In this document: positions 47,801 to 57,017 of the stretch, one piece after another
How positions within the stretch are numbered: the first letter of the stretch is position 1
Layout: the number at the start of each line of letters is the position of its first letter
Notes under the pieces: generated by a model
Databases searched by the model: none
Told to the model about the DNA's origin: nothing
Seen by the model: the letters and a program-made list of their open reading frames with translations, nothing else
Position numbers and translations under genes: made by a program
From: Polynucleobacter sp. MWH-UH2A
GTDB taxonomy: Bacteria > Pseudomonadota > Gammaproteobacteria > Burkholderiales > Burkholderiaceae
Direction: 5' to 3'
DNA length: 64,000 bases
NCBI RefSeq assembly: GCF_018687195.1
Contig: NZ_CP061321.1
Location: 1,674,001 to 1,738,000, forward strand

Positions 47801-48914
47801 TGTGTGGGAGTTACGCATTAACTCACCTCAGGCTTCTGGACAGATTCAGTATCAAGAGGCACAAAAATCTGGGGTGAATGGGTTAATTAGTGGACGCTTC
47901 ACTAAATTAAAAATTGCTGATGTGCCTGCCCCTAGTGAATCTTCAACAAAACAAGCTTCGCCCCCTAAAAAATTATTGAAGCCTGAATCTATACCTAGCC
48001 TGGATATTGTGATTGAGGATTTTTCTTGGTCAAAAGCCCAACTCGGTCAATTGAAAGTGAAATCAACCACAGTAGATAACGTCTTAAAAATTGATTCAAT
48101 TCAGACGAATAACCCGCAAGGCAACTCTACGATCAGCGGCCAATGGACTGGGGCAACAAAAAATACACCGGACCATAGCACCCTCAATATAGATATGGCC
48201 ATTAAAGATGCTGGTCAAATAATTGCCCATTGGACACCTCAAAAGTCAGTTGAAGGTGGACAAGGCAAAGTTAGCGCCAATGTTCAGTGGGATGGCCCTC
48301 CATTTGATCCTAAATATGAAACGCTAGCAGGCAAAGCTAGCTTGAACCTTGAAAAAGGGCGTCTATTAGAAGTCAATTCTAGTGGAGCTAAGTTGCTAGA
48401 TGTGCTCAGCTTACAAAGCTTGTTTCGATTTGCGACATTTGATCTCAAAGGCAGCCTTGGCAACATTGTTACTAAAGGTACACCCTTTAATACCATTAGC
48501 GGTAACTTTGATATCAACAATGGTATTGCTCAAACCCAACAATTTAATATGAATTTAGACCAAGCCAATATGGTGATGAGTGGTCAAATCAACATTCCAA
48601 AACAAACTCAAGATCTTCGTATTACCATCTTCCCAACAATTGATGCGACAGCTGGGTCACTAGCGGCATTTGCGATTAATCCGATTGTTGGATTGGGCGC
48701 ATTGGTTGGTCAATATCTTCTAACAAGTCAAATTAATCGCGGTCTTCAATCTGATTATTTAATTCAGGGATCATGGGATGATCCGGAAGTGATTCCACTG
48801 GACCAAAAAGGTCAACCGATTGACTCCAACACCTTAAATACCATTCGGAGTAAAAATTTACTCATCGAACAAAATAAACCTAGCGCAAATGGCGCTACCA
48901 GTCCCACAAAATAA
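44802..48914 (+). CDS. yhdP: YhdP family AsmA-like protein
   Basis: Very large (1370 residues) inner-membrane-anchored, mostly periplasmic protein of the AsmA/TamB/YhdP group, which is proposed to carry phospholipids to the outer membrane. A single hydrophobic helix lies near residues 28-51 (AFILTATLATLFVLGHLAVR), followed by repetitive beta-rich sequence typical of the bridge-like groove. It has DUF3971-type and AsmA C-terminal features such as FNTISGNFDINNGIAQTQQF and NIPKQTQDLRITIFPTID, and near the end FAINPIVGLGALVGQYLLTS. It begins a plus-strand run with an amidase and tldD; the same order is familiar in Burkholderiales. Confidence 0.92.
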   Translation: MPQNFLPPHLKDLLAKGFQDLSKNWHKRAFILTATLATLFVLGHLAVRFVVWPQIEKSKSSVEKLIGARVGVNVSIDDLRVSWTGIRPVFEIDGLRFTVPEQTKPTLSIEKIYGQLSWKSFYHLLPYFHEIHFEGAEISSQRNAKGIITIAGIPIDSSPSDYSAQNWLFSQDLIEAKQIKLNWDDKLNPKSSILIEVQDLSLTNGIRQHTGSIMVSTPWNQGPAEVKVNFAHHLGGERGDWHNWIGNVSWSFNNLNLKKIAEEFQLKLSALEGTLSSTGNLKIDNAHPDGGEFFVAVDNLVVQSSKSEEAIALGRLETNLSQETTDGLIGITTKTFAWREMGSSKSAPLENLSPMTFRWRPPGADGEIKEFGFSSPKISVEDVALFALNLPLSKKVHQWIKASQAEGDLEDVDIQWAESKSPLSALNIPGGWFKSNKLDFNVSAKLINLSFVGINKSIPSVSHLSGFVTSNQKEGSFSVDSQNLGLEVDNFLDNPKIQLDRATGQISWSKQRGNWVIATKKLSLSNPEISANLSLNYKIGNGKESDFMVLDMGFDQANLITAYRYLPVGMGKDVRTYLSKAFDAGLIRNGQLHIKGDPNQAPFPGKQQGELTLDLPITGASFSPVPLLPSNQGTWSTFTGVNGKITMNNAYFAVDIAKANYKQVGLDTFHAEIPNVSANQLTLSVNGNAKGDAPQLLEYFYQSPAGKKETGLEQNLRVTGPVNFNLGLKVPLSGSADTNVDLKLNLPGNRAQWADLPPFENLKGDIRITEAHPEFENVTASFLGGAINITSTEESKDNQRFKIAGDIQSKFIQDYFANSSNLEAQAFLNSMNGSIKYDGIIGFNKTGSDSNLQFDLRNWSMNAPAPIKKVNGSTMTGQVNIKTLNDANNANRISWSGKIGELYTLEGAISRDAQLRFGLGIGGVATLPQKGFQLNIASNELNLDIWQRFLQANKSSRAQENKINSDSSASNIHITAQAKKLTLFDRPWQDVNLSANNKKNVWELRINSPQASGQIQYQEAQKSGVNGLISGRFTKLKIADVPAPSESSTKQASPPKKLLKPESIPSLDIVIEDFSWSKAQLGQLKVKSTTVDNVLKIDSIQTNNPQGNSTISGQWTGATKNTPDHSTLNIDMAIKDAGQIIAHWTPQKSVEGGQGKVSANVQWDGPPFDPKYETLAGKASLNLEKGRLLEVNSSGAKLLDVLSLQSLFRFATFDLKGSLGNIVTKGTPFNTISGNFDINNGIAQTQQFNMNLDQANMVMSGQINIPKQTQDLRITIFPTIDATAGSLAAFAINPIVGLGALVGQYLLTSQINRGLQSDYLIQGSWDDPEVIPLDQKGQPIDSNTLNTIRSKNLLIEQNKPSANGATSPTK

Positions 48915-48928
48915 ATTTCTGGAATCTG

Positions 48929-49756
48929 ATGAGCACGACAGCTAAGCTAAAGATCGCGTCTGTACAAATGGTTTCCACGCCAGACCTTGAGCAGAATTTA
49001 AATACTGCGAACAGGCTAATAGAAGAAGCTGCTAATACAGGCGCTCAGTTGGTGGTATTGCCTGAATATTTTTGCATGATGGGCTTAAAAGATACGGATA
49101 AAGTGCGTATTCGTGAACCCTTTGGTAGTGGCCTTATGCAAGATAAGCTTGCACAGATTGCTCAAAACAATCAGATTCACTTGGTCGCTGGAACCATTCC
49201 TTTAGAGACCAAAGATTCAAACAAGGTTTTAAATACGACCCTTACTTTCGATCCCAATGGCAAACAAATTGGTCGCTACGACAAAATTCATTTGTTCGGC
49301 TTTCAAACACCAAAAGAACGTTACCAAGAATCTGAAACGATTGAAGCGGGCAACACCCCAGGGCTCTTAAAAATTCATGTGGATGGTCAAGAGTGGATTT
49401 TTGGGCTCAGCATTTGCTATGACATCCGCTTTCCCGAACTATATCGAGCTATGGGGACGGTAGATTGCCACATCATCCCTGCCGCGTTTACCTACACAAC
49501 AGGCAAAGCCCACTGGGATATCCTATTACGAGCCCGTGCCATTGAAAATCAAGCCTATGTCATTACTTCCGCTCAAGGTGGCCTCCACCTCAATCAGCGC
49601 AGAACATGGGGGCACAGCATGTTAATTGATCCTTGGGGCGCAGTTTTAGCTGACCTTCCTGAAGGCGAAGGCTATATTACTGGCGTCTTAAGCAAAGAAA
49701 AACTAAACGAGGTACGCTCTCAGTTACCGGCACTTGCACATCGCAAGCTTAAATGA
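48929..49756 (+). CDS. Carbon-nitrogen hydrolase (Nit1/deaminated glutathione amidase type)
   Basis: Nitrilase-superfamily amidase of 275 residues. The catalytic triad is visible as Glu46 (VVLPEYFCM), Lys119 (GRYDKIHLFG) and Cys163 (GLSICYDIRFPELYR). The IHLFGF and RFPELYR context fits the Nit1 branch, which repairs deaminated glutathione, more than the NLP/omega-amidase branch. This sub-assignment is inference. It lies 14 bp after yhdP and 12 bp before tldD. Confidence 0.87.
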   Translation: MSTTAKLKIASVQMVSTPDLEQNLNTANRLIEEAANTGAQLVVLPEYFCMMGLKDTDKVRIREPFGSGLMQDKLAQIAQNNQIHLVAGTIPLETKDSNKVLNTTLTFDPNGKQIGRYDKIHLFGFQTPKERYQESETIEAGNTPGLLKIHVDGQEWIFGLSICYDIRFPELYRAMGTVDCHIIPAAFTYTTGKAHWDILLRARAIENQAYVITSAQGGLHLNQRRTWGHSMLIDPWGAVLADLPEGEGYITGVLSKEKLNEVRSQLPALAHRKLK

Positions 49757-49768
49757 ACAACACAAAAC

Positions 49769-51259
49769 ATGAACGCGCCCGAAGCATTATTTCCAGCCAA
49801 TTGGACTAAATCCAAAAAACAAGCCGATCTTGTCAAACTCGCAAAATCCATCTTGCTCGAGCCCACAGGATTATCAGAGCAAGACTTGCATCGCACTTTT
49901 GGCAATATGTTTACCCATCGCTTGGATGATGCAGATCTGTATTTTCAACATACGCGTAGTGAGAGTTGGAGTCTAGAAGAAGGCATTGTTAAATCGGGTA
50001 GCTTCAATATTGATCAGGGTGTTGGTGTTCGATCTATCTATGGCGACAAAACTGCGTTTGCCTACTCCGATGAAATTAATCTGGATGCGCTAAATAAGGC
50101 TGCTAAAGCAACTCGTGTTATTGGTCCCGCTGGCGGTAAACAAGCCATCGCGAGCAAAATATTTAATCCGCTATCCAATAAGTTATATGCCGATTTAAAC
50201 CCGCTGGATTCATTAAAGCCCCAAGAAAAAATTGCGCTACTAGAGAGTATTGAGCGTCGCGCAAAGGCACGTGATCCCCGCATTATTCAAGTGATGGCTA
50301 GTCTTGCAGGTGAATTTGATGTGGTGCTCGTAGCAAGAGCAAATGGCTTGCTTGCAGCTGATATTCGTCCACTCGTGCGGGTTTCCGTTCATGTGATTGC
50401 CGAACAAAATGGTCGCCGCGAGTCTGGATCATCTGGCGGTGGTGCACGTCATGATTACCTCTACTTTGATGCGGATCTCATTAACCGCTATGTTGATGAA
50501 GCGGTAGATGGGGCGCTAGTCAACCTAGAATCTCGTGCCGCACCTGCTGGTCCAATGACAGTAGTAATGGGGCCAGGCTGGCCTGGAGTACTTCTACATG
50601 AAGCGGTTGGACATGGGCTTGAGGGTGACTTTAATCGCAAAGGTTCATCTGCTTTTGCTGGGCGCATAGGCCAAAGAGTAGCTGCCAAAGGGGTGACTGT
50701 TGTTGATGACGGCACCCTCTCGGGACGTAGAGGATCTCTCAATATTGATGATGAAGGTACGCCTACACAATGCACCACCTTAATTGAAGATGGCATCTTG
50801 AAGGGATACATTCAAGATAGCCTGAATGCGCGCCTCATGAAAATGCCACTCACTGGCAATGGTCGCCGAGAAAGTTTTGCCTCGCTTCCAATGCCACGCA
50901 TGACAAACACATACATGCTGGCCGGAAAAGATGACCCCGAGGAAATTGTGGCGAGCATCAAACGTGGTTTATATGCAGTCAATTTTGGCGGCGGCCAAGT
51001 CGACATCACCAGTGGCAAATTTGTTTTTTCAGCATCGGAAGCCTATTGGGTGGAGAACGGCAAAATTCAATACCCTGTTAAAGGCGCCACCATCATCGGT
51101 AGCGGTCCAGAGTCTTTAAAGCAGGTATCGATGATCGGAAATGACCTCAAACTTGACGGCGGAGTTGGGGTCTGCGGCAAGGAGGGGCAAAGCGTTCCAG
51201 TTGGGGTTGGACAGCCAACTTTGCGAATTGATACCCTTACCGTAGGCGGAACTGCCTGA
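49769..51259 (+). CDS. tldD: Metalloprotease TldD
   Basis: Zinc metallopeptidase subunit that works with TldE (PmbA) on unfolded peptides such as microcin precursors and CcdA. The 496-residue protein has the zinc motif [11 protein letters not shown] (His277, Glu278, His282), and the conserved [20 protein letters not shown] and [20 protein letters not shown] segments before a C-terminal FTSGKFVF-like region. The partner tldE is not in the window. It lies between the amidase and aroG. Confidence 0.96.
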   Translation: MNAPEALFPANWTKSKKQADLVKLAKSILLEPTGLSEQDLHRTFGNMFTHRLDDADLYFQHTRSESWSLEEGIVKSGSFNIDQGVGVRSIYGDKTAFAYSDEINLDALNKAAKATRVIGPAGGKQAIASKIFNPLSNKLYADLNPLDSLKPQEKIALLESIERRAKARDPRIIQVMASLAGEFDVVLVARANGLLAADIRPLVRVSVHVIAEQNGRRESGSSGGGARHDYLYFDADLINRYVDEAVDGALVNLESRAAPAGPMTVVMGPGWPGVLLHEAVGHGLEGDFNRKGSSAFAGRIGQRVAAKGVTVVDDGTLSGRRGSLNIDDEGTPTQCTTLIEDGILKGYIQDSLNARLMKMPLTGNGRRESFASLPMPRMTNTYMLAGKDDPEEIVASIKRGLYAVNFGGGQVDITSGKFVFSASEAYWVENGKIQYPVKGATIIGSGPESLKQVSMIGNDLKLDGGVGVCGKEGQSVPVGVGQPTLRIDTLTVGGTA

Positions 51260-51290
51260 TTTTGTTCTAAATACGGCTTAAAATAGCCGC

Positions 51291-52415
51291 ATGAGCCAAC
51301 AAAATACCAACCCTACCAATTGGTACTCTGCCGTTGATAAAACGTCAGATACTGACGACCAACGCATTGCGACAATTTCTGTTCTGCCACCACCAGAGCA
51401 TTTGATTCGCTTTTTCCCAATTTCGGGAACACCAACAGAAGCGTTGATCAGCAAAACACGCAATAAGATTCGCGACATTATTCATGGCAAAGATGATCGA
51501 TTACTAGTCATCATTGGCCCCTGCTCTATTCATGATCCAAGGGCTGCTTTGGAATATTGTCATCGTCTCTTAGCGGAGCGTGCTCGTTTCTCTGGCGAGC
51601 TCGAAATTGTGATGCGGGTGTACTTTGAAAAACCTCGTACTACCGTTGGTTGGAAGGGTTTAATTAACGACCCATACCTTGATGAGTCTTATCGTATCGA
51701 AGAAGGCCTTCGTTTAGCGCGTCAAGTGTTAATGGAAATTAACCGCCTAGGCATGCCAGCAGGTAGCGAATTCTTAGATGTAATCTCTCCGCAATACATT
51801 GCCGATCTTATTTCTTGGGGCGCAATTGGTGCGCGCACAACAGAAAGCCAAGTACATCGTGAACTTGCTTCTGGATTATCTGCGCCAATCGGCTTTAAGA
51901 ATGGCACGGATGGCAATATCAAAATTGCTACTGACGCTATCCAAGCAGCTGGACGCCCACATCACTTCTTATCTGTTCACAAAAATGGTCAGGTATCCGT
52001 TGTGGAAACCAAGGGTAATAAAGATTGCCACGTTATTTTGCGCGGCGGTAAAGAACCTAACTACGAAGCTAAATTTGTGCAGGCGGCCTGTGCTGAACTT
52101 GAGGCAGCCAAGCTTCCAGGCAGTCTGATGGTTGACTTATCTCACGCCAATTCCAGCAAGAAACATGAGCGTCAAATCGTTGTGGCAGATGACATTGCTA
52201 AGCAAATTGAATCAGGCTCACATCAGATTTTTGGTGTCATGGTTGAGAGTCATCTCAATGATGGCGCGCAAAAATTCACGCCAGGAAAAGATGATCCAAG
52301 TAAGCTAGAGTACGGCAGAAGCATCACTGATGCCTGCATTAACTGGGATGATTCCGCGCAAGTGCTTGAACGACTTGCCGCTGCAGTTAAAAAGCGCAGA
52401 GCAAAGAAAAAATAA
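51291..52415 (+). CDS. aroG: 3-deoxy-7-phosphoheptulonate synthase (DAHP synthase, class I)
   Basis: First enzyme of the shikimate pathway, joining PEP and erythrose 4-phosphate. The 374-residue protein is of the AroF/G/H type, with LLVIIGPCSIHDPRAALEYC, MRVYFEKPRTTVGWKGLIND, WGAIGARTTESQVHRELASG and LMVDLSHANSSKKHERQ. Which amino acid inhibits it (Phe, Tyr or Trp) cannot be told from sequence, so aroG is a family-level symbol. A terminator follows. Confidence 0.93.
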   Translation: MSQQNTNPTNWYSAVDKTSDTDDQRIATISVLPPPEHLIRFFPISGTPTEALISKTRNKIRDIIHGKDDRLLVIIGPCSIHDPRAALEYCHRLLAERARFSGELEIVMRVYFEKPRTTVGWKGLINDPYLDESYRIEEGLRLARQVLMEINRLGMPAGSEFLDVISPQYIADLISWGAIGARTTESQVHRELASGLSAPIGFKNGTDGNIKIATDAIQAAGRPHHFLSVHKNGQVSVVETKGNKDCHVILRGGKEPNYEAKFVQAACAELEAAKLPGSLMVDLSHANSSKKHERQIVVADDIAKQIESGSHQIFGVMVESHLNDGAQKFTPGKDDPSKLEYGRSITDACINWDDSAQVLERLAAAVKKRRAKKK

Positions 52416-52439
52416 TAACTGTAAGTGCTCTGAAGAATG

Positions 52440-52468
52440 AAAAGAGACTAATTTATTTAGTCTCTTTT
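52440..52468. terminator. Intrinsic terminator after aroG, probably bidirectional
   Basis: Perfect 12-base arms AAAAGAGACTAA (52440-52451) and TTAGTCTCTTTT (52457-52468) with loop TTTAT, followed on the plus strand by a longer T-run. It overlaps the end of the convergent adenosyltransferase gene. Confidence 0.9.
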
Positions 52469-53022
52469 TTTTCGTGCTTCCACAAAACATCAGAGCCACC
52501 CGCAGCACGATTCAGAATTCGCGCCAAAACAAATAAGAGATCGGATAAGCGATTAACGTACTGTCGTGGTGCATCGTACAAAGGCTCTTCCCAACCCAAC
52601 CGCACAATCGAACGTTCTGCCCTTCTACATACTGTTCGACATACATGAGCCTGCGCAGCGGCACGTGTACCGCCAGGCAAAATAAATTCCGTTAATGGTG
52701 GCAATTGCTGGTTGTATTTTTCCAGCCATACATCAAGTTGAGCTACGTGTTCAGGATTTAGCAATTTGTAATTAGGAATACAAAGCTCGCCACCCAAATC
52801 AAATAAATCATGCTGAATCTGTAAAAACAGGGTTTTTAACTCTTCCGCAATACTGACAGGAAGCTCTTCAGTCATCAAAACACCGATTTCGGAGTTAAGC
52901 TCATCAACATCACCCATCGCACAGATGCGCAAATGGTCTTTTTCAACACGGCTGCCATCCCCGAGGCCAGTCATACCTGCATCACCGGTTCTAGTAGCGA
53001 TTTTTGATAGTCGATTTCCCAT
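52453..53022 (-). CDS. Cob(I)alamin adenosyltransferase, PduO type
   Basis: Transfers adenosyl from ATP to cob(I)alamin to make coenzyme B12. The protein from ATG 53022 (MGNRLSKIAT) is 189 residues. Motifs are the ATP site ATRTGDAGMTGLGDGSRVEK, CAMGDVDELNSEIGVL, and LPGGTRAAAQAHVCRTVCRR followed by YVNRLSDLLFVLARI. The open frame extends upstream by 43 codons into the divergent glcD gene, but that extension is not family-like. PduO-type enzymes are unrelated to CobA-type ones. The start is only 18 bp from the glcD start. Confidence 0.94.
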   Translation of the reverse strand: MGNRLSKIATRTGDAGMTGLGDGSRVEKDHLRICAMGDVDELNSEIGVLMTEELPVSIAEELKTLFLQIQHDLFDLGGELCIPNYKLLNPEHVAQLDVWLEKYNQQLPPLTEFILPGGTRAAAQAHVCRTVCRRAERSIVRLGWEEPLYDAPRQYVNRLSDLLFVLARILNRAAGGSDVLWKHEKKETK

Positions 53023-53040
53023 AAGCTTAATTATAGGTAA

Positions 53041-54555
53041 ATGGCTAAAATGATTGCTATGAATATGGTGACCCCGCCCCCTGATTTGGCCGCAATTAGC
53101 GCCCTTCAATCCAAACTGGTTTCTGCCTTGCGCCCCGTTCTCCCGGAACACGCCCTGCTTTGGGAGCCAGAAGACACGATTCCTTATGAATGCGATGGTT
53201 TAGCAGCCTATCGGCGTATGCCATTAGCCGTTGCCCTTCCCGAAACAGAAGAGCAAGTTGCGCAGATTTTGAAGATTTGTTTCGCCATGGAAATTCCAGT
53301 TGTGCCACGCGGGTCTGGCACAGGTCTTTCTGGTGGCGCCATGCCCCTCTCTCAAGGCTTAGTTCTATCCCTTGCTAAGCTGAAGAAAATTCTTAGCATC
53401 GACCCCTTCACGCGCACTGCGGTTGTTCAACCAGGCGTACGCAATTTGGCCATTTCTGAAGCAGTCAGTCATCTAGGCTTGTATTACGCCCCAGATCCCT
53501 CATCACAAATTGCCTGCTCGATTGGTGGCAATGTGAATGAAAATTCCGGTGGTGTTCACTGCCTTAAGTATGGCCTCACGCTACATAACGTCTTACGTGT
53601 TCGTGGCGTTCTCATGAATGGTGAGATTGTCGAATTTGGAAGTCTGGCACCTGATTCTCCAGGACTTGATTTACTTGCCATCATGATGGGTAGCGAAGGC
53701 ATGCTCGCAGTGGTTACTGAAGTGACGGTAAAACTCGTAGCCAAACCTAAACTGGCTAGAGTGATCATGGCGAGTTTTGATGATATCGAAAAAGGTGGCA
53801 ATGCCGTTGCGGCAATTATTGCGGCAGGCATTATTCCAGCTGGTTTAGAGATGATGGACAAAGCCACTACCCGCGCTGTAGAAGAATTTGTACATGCGGG
53901 CTACGACTTAGACGCGGAAGCAATTTTGCTGTGTGAGTCTGATGGCACACCGGAAGAAGTCGCTGAAGAAATTGAGCGCATGACACAAGTTCTAGAAAAA
54001 TCTGGTGCAAGTGGCATTCAGATTTCAAAAGATGAAGCTGAGCGTCTCAAGTTTTGGAGTGGGCGAAAGAATGCATTCCCAGCGGCAGGTCGTTTGGCTC
54101 CTGATTACTACTGCATGGATGGCACCATTCCCCGTCGTCACATTGCCACTCTGCTCAAACGTATTCAGGGTATGGAAACAAAATATGGTCTTGGCTGCCT
54201 GAATGTATTTCATGCGGGTGACGGCAATATGCACCCACTCATTTTGTTTAATGGTGCTGACCAGAATGAATGGCATCGCGCTGAAGAATTCGGCACAGAA
54301 ATTTTAGAGGCCTGCGTTGAGCTCGGCGGAACGATTACTGGTGAACACGGTGTTGGCATTGAAAAAATTAATTCCATGTGTGTTCAATTTGGTGAGGGTG
54401 AACGCGAATCCTTCTGGGGCGTAAAAGCTGCTTTTGATCCTGAAAAATTATTGAATCCTGATAAGGCCATCCCAACTCTCAACCGCTGTGCAGAATATGG
54501 GCGCATGCGTATCAGCAATGGAAAATTACCTCATCCAGAATTGGAGCGCTTCTAA
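53041..54555 (+). CDS. glcD: Glycolate oxidase FAD-binding subunit GlcD
   Basis: Catalytic flavoprotein of the glycolate dehydrogenase complex, which oxidises glycolate to glyoxylate. The 504-residue protein has the FAD-binding motif VPRGSGTGLSGGAMPLSQG, QIACSIGGNVNENSGGVHCL and the C-terminal VFHAGDGNMHPLILFNGAD, with TGEHGVGIEKI near the end. Several ATGs are clustered at the start (53041, 53050, 53059, 53065); I keep the first. glcE follows with a 1 bp overlap. The divergent gene on the left is only 18 bp away. Confidence 0.95.
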   Translation: MAKMIAMNMVTPPPDLAAISALQSKLVSALRPVLPEHALLWEPEDTIPYECDGLAAYRRMPLAVALPETEEQVAQILKICFAMEIPVVPRGSGTGLSGGAMPLSQGLVLSLAKLKKILSIDPFTRTAVVQPGVRNLAISEAVSHLGLYYAPDPSSQIACSIGGNVNENSGGVHCLKYGLTLHNVLRVRGVLMNGEIVEFGSLAPDSPGLDLLAIMMGSEGMLAVVTEVTVKLVAKPKLARVIMASFDDIEKGGNAVAAIIAAGIIPAGLEMMDKATTRAVEEFVHAGYDLDAEAILLCESDGTPEEVAEEIERMTQVLEKSGASGIQISKDEAERLKFWSGRKNAFPAAGRLAPDYYCMDGTIPRRHIATLLKRIQGMETKYGLGCLNVFHAGDGNMHPLILFNGADQNEWHRAEEFGTEILEACVELGGTITGEHGVGIEKINSMCVQFGEGERESFWGVKAAFDPEKLLNPDKAIPTLNRCAEYGRMRISNGKLPHPELERF

Positions 54556-55706
54556 TGACAAACTCCAATGCGCACAAGGTAGCGATTGATGCATTTCGCG
54601 AGCAAATTCTCAATGCCTCTATAAGTAAAACTCCTCTCTCTATTGAGGGTGGTGGCACAAAATCTTGGTACGGCAATCCAAACTCGTTTGGAAAATTAAA
54701 CGCACGTAGCTTCTCTGGAATTTTGGAATACCAACCAGAAGAGCTAGTGATTACCGCTTGTGCCGGCACCCCATTGAAAGAAATTGAAGCCGCCTTGAAA
54801 GAAAAAAATCAAGTGCTTGCTTTTGAACCACCTCATTTTGGCGAACAGGCAACTTTTGGTGGCGCGATCGCAGCAGGACTTGCTGGTCCGGGACGCATCA
54901 GCGTAGGTAACTTTCGCGATTTTGTTTTAGGCGCGCGCATCCTTGATGGCAAAGGACAAGATCTATCCTTTGGCGGAAAGGTCATGAAAAACGTTGCAGG
55001 CTATGATATTTCTCGCCTTTTGCCTGGCTCAATGGGAACGCTGTCTTTGCTACTAGAGGCATCAGTCAAAGTGTTGCCAAAGCCCGCAGCAACTGCAACA
55101 CTTCGCTGCCGCATTTCTCAAGAAAAAGCGCTTAAAGCACTAAATGAATGGGCAGGCCAACCGCTGCCGCTATCGGCAAGCTGTTGGATAGGAAGCTCTA
55201 ATGGTGATGGAGAGCTAACCATTCGCTTAGCTGGCGCAGCTGCGGCAGTAAAGTCAGCCACTCCACTCATGAGTGCACAGGTCAACGCTCAAATCGTTTC
55301 GCCCGATGAGGCAGAAGAGTTTTGGAACAACTTACGCGAACAAAATCTCTCACCCTTTACTAGCCTTGGTGCCGATCAAACGCTATATCGCCTAGCCCTG
55401 CCAGCCGCATGTGGACCACTCAACATTGCTCAAGCTGAAACTGATGCAGTTCTGGAATGGCATGGACAGCAACGTTGGATCAAAGCCCCTGGCGATCAAG
55501 CGACATTCGATGCCATCAAAAAATTAGCGAGCAGTCACGGCGGACACGCAACTCGCTTTAAGCAAGGTGGAAATGTCAATCCTGCGTTTGAGCGGTTTAC
55601 CCTCCTCAGTGAGCAAGCACACTCCAAAGCTCTTGAAGCAGTTCAAGCGCGCCTAAGATCTGCATTTGATCCTGCTGGCGTATTCGCGACTAACCGTCTT
55701 CCTTAA
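54555..55706 (+). CDS. glcE: Glycolate oxidase subunit GlcE
   Basis: Second FAD-domain subunit of glycolate dehydrogenase, 383 residues. It is related to GlcD but shorter. The FAD region includes LSIEGGGTKSWYGNPNSFG, EPPHFGEQATFGGAIAAGLA and FGGKVMKNVAGYDISRLLPG. Its first base is the last base of the glcD stop codon (TAATG). The function is defined mainly by its position between glcD and glcF. Confidence 0.94.
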   Translation: MTNSNAHKVAIDAFREQILNASISKTPLSIEGGGTKSWYGNPNSFGKLNARSFSGILEYQPEELVITACAGTPLKEIEAALKEKNQVLAFEPPHFGEQATFGGAIAAGLAGPGRISVGNFRDFVLGARILDGKGQDLSFGGKVMKNVAGYDISRLLPGSMGTLSLLLEASVKVLPKPAATATLRCRISQEKALKALNEWAGQPLPLSASCWIGSSNGDGELTIRLAGAAAAVKSATPLMSAQVNAQIVSPDEAEEFWNNLREQNLSPFTSLGADQTLYRLALPAACGPLNIAQAETDAVLEWHGQQRWIKAPGDQATFDAIKKLASSHGGHATRFKQGGNVNPAFERFTLLSEQAHSKALEAVQARLRSAFDPAGVFATNRLP

Positions 55707-55739
55707 ACGCCCCTTTAAGCGCACTTCTTTCGTTTTCAT

Positions 55740-57017
55740 ATGCAAACTCAACTCGCTCCCCAATTTGCCAATACACCCGAAGGCACTGAAGCCGCACGCA
55801 TTTTAGGAAAATGTGTTCATTGTGGTTTTTGTACTGCAACTTGCCCAACCTATCAGTTACTTGGCGATGAATTAGATGGTCCGCGTGGTCGCATCTATTT
55901 AATTAAACAGATTGCAGAAGGACAAGCACCCACTGAAAAGACTCGCTTGCACTTGGATCGCTGCTTAACTTGTCGCAATTGTGAAAGTACCTGCCCCAGC
56001 GGAGTTCAATACGGCAATTTGGTTGATATTGGGCGTAAGTGGGCCGAAGAAAATACCCCTGCACGCCCAATTAGCGAACGATTTACTCGTTGGGCCCTCA
56101 AAGAAGGTCTTACAAAGCCCTCTTTGTTTAATTCAGCAATGTCTTTAGGTCGCTTAGTACGGCCATTAATGCCCAATGGCATTAAACGCAAGATTCCGCT
56201 TGTGAAAAATAAGGCGCTAGATCAACAGATCAATCCTTATGCCAGACCCGATACAGAACACGCTCGCAAGATGCTCATTCTTGAGGGCTGCGTTCAACCC
56301 GGCATGCTCCCGAATATTAACTCTGCTACGGCAAGAGTACTAGATGCCCTCAAAATCCAACTTGTCAGTGCACCAAGTGCTACCTGCTGTGGTGCACTTC
56401 GTTACCACCTTAACGATCAAACGGGTGGCCTAGACAACGTTAAACAAAATATTGATGCTTGGTGGCCAATGGTAGAAAACGGCGTTGAGGCAATCATCAT
56501 GACAGCCTCTGGTTGTGGCGTGATGGTGAAAGACTACGGACATCTATTAGCAAATGACCCTGTTTACGCAACTAAAGCCAAGAAAATTTCGGATCTGACA
56601 AAAGATATTTCCGAGGTAATGGCAGCATTACAAAATGAACTTGTCGAATTAATTGGTACCGATCAAAAACCGGGCGTGGTCTATCACCCACCCTGCACTC
56701 TTCAACATGGTCAACAAATTCGAGGCAAAGTTGAAGGCTTGCTTAGCAACTTAGGCATTGGTGTTCGCCTGTGCAATGACAGCCACCTCTGTTGCGGCTC
56801 TGCTGGCACCTACTCAGTGACTCAGCCTGAACTTTCTGAGCAATTGCGCAAAAATAAGTTGAATAACTTAACAGTTGCCTGCGAAGAGTCTGGCGCCGAT
56901 GTCATTGTTTCTGGAAATATTGGTTGCATTACCCATCTCCAACAAGATGAGAAGCCCGTCTTACACTGGATTGAAATCGTTGATCAACTCATTGGTAAGC
57001 AAGTACGGAGCAAATGA
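55740..57017 (+). CDS. glcF: Glycolate oxidase iron-sulfur subunit GlcF
   Basis: Electron-transfer subunit of 425 residues with two [4Fe-4S] motifs near the N-terminus: CVHCGFCTATCPTY and CLTCRNCESTCPSG. Two CCG domains follow (CCGALRYHLN and CCGSAGTYSVTQP), the usual heterodisulfide reductase-like repeats that may bind quinone or further clusters. It passes electrons from GlcDE to the quinone pool. The glcDEF set fits use of algal glycolate. It overlaps yggS by 4 bp. Confidence 0.95.
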   Translation: MQTQLAPQFANTPEGTEAARILGKCVHCGFCTATCPTYQLLGDELDGPRGRIYLIKQIAEGQAPTEKTRLHLDRCLTCRNCESTCPSGVQYGNLVDIGRKWAEENTPARPISERFTRWALKEGLTKPSLFNSAMSLGRLVRPLMPNGIKRKIPLVKNKALDQQINPYARPDTEHARKMLILEGCVQPGMLPNINSATARVLDALKIQLVSAPSATCCGALRYHLNDQTGGLDNVKQNIDAWWPMVENGVEAIIMTASGCGVMVKDYGHLLANDPVYATKAKKISDLTKDISEVMAALQNELVELIGTDQKPGVVYHPPCTLQHGQQIRGKVEGLLSNLGIGVRLCNDSHLCCGSAGTYSVTQPELSEQLRKNKLNNLTVACEESGADVIVSGNIGCITHLQQDEKPVLHWIEIVDQLIGKQVRSK

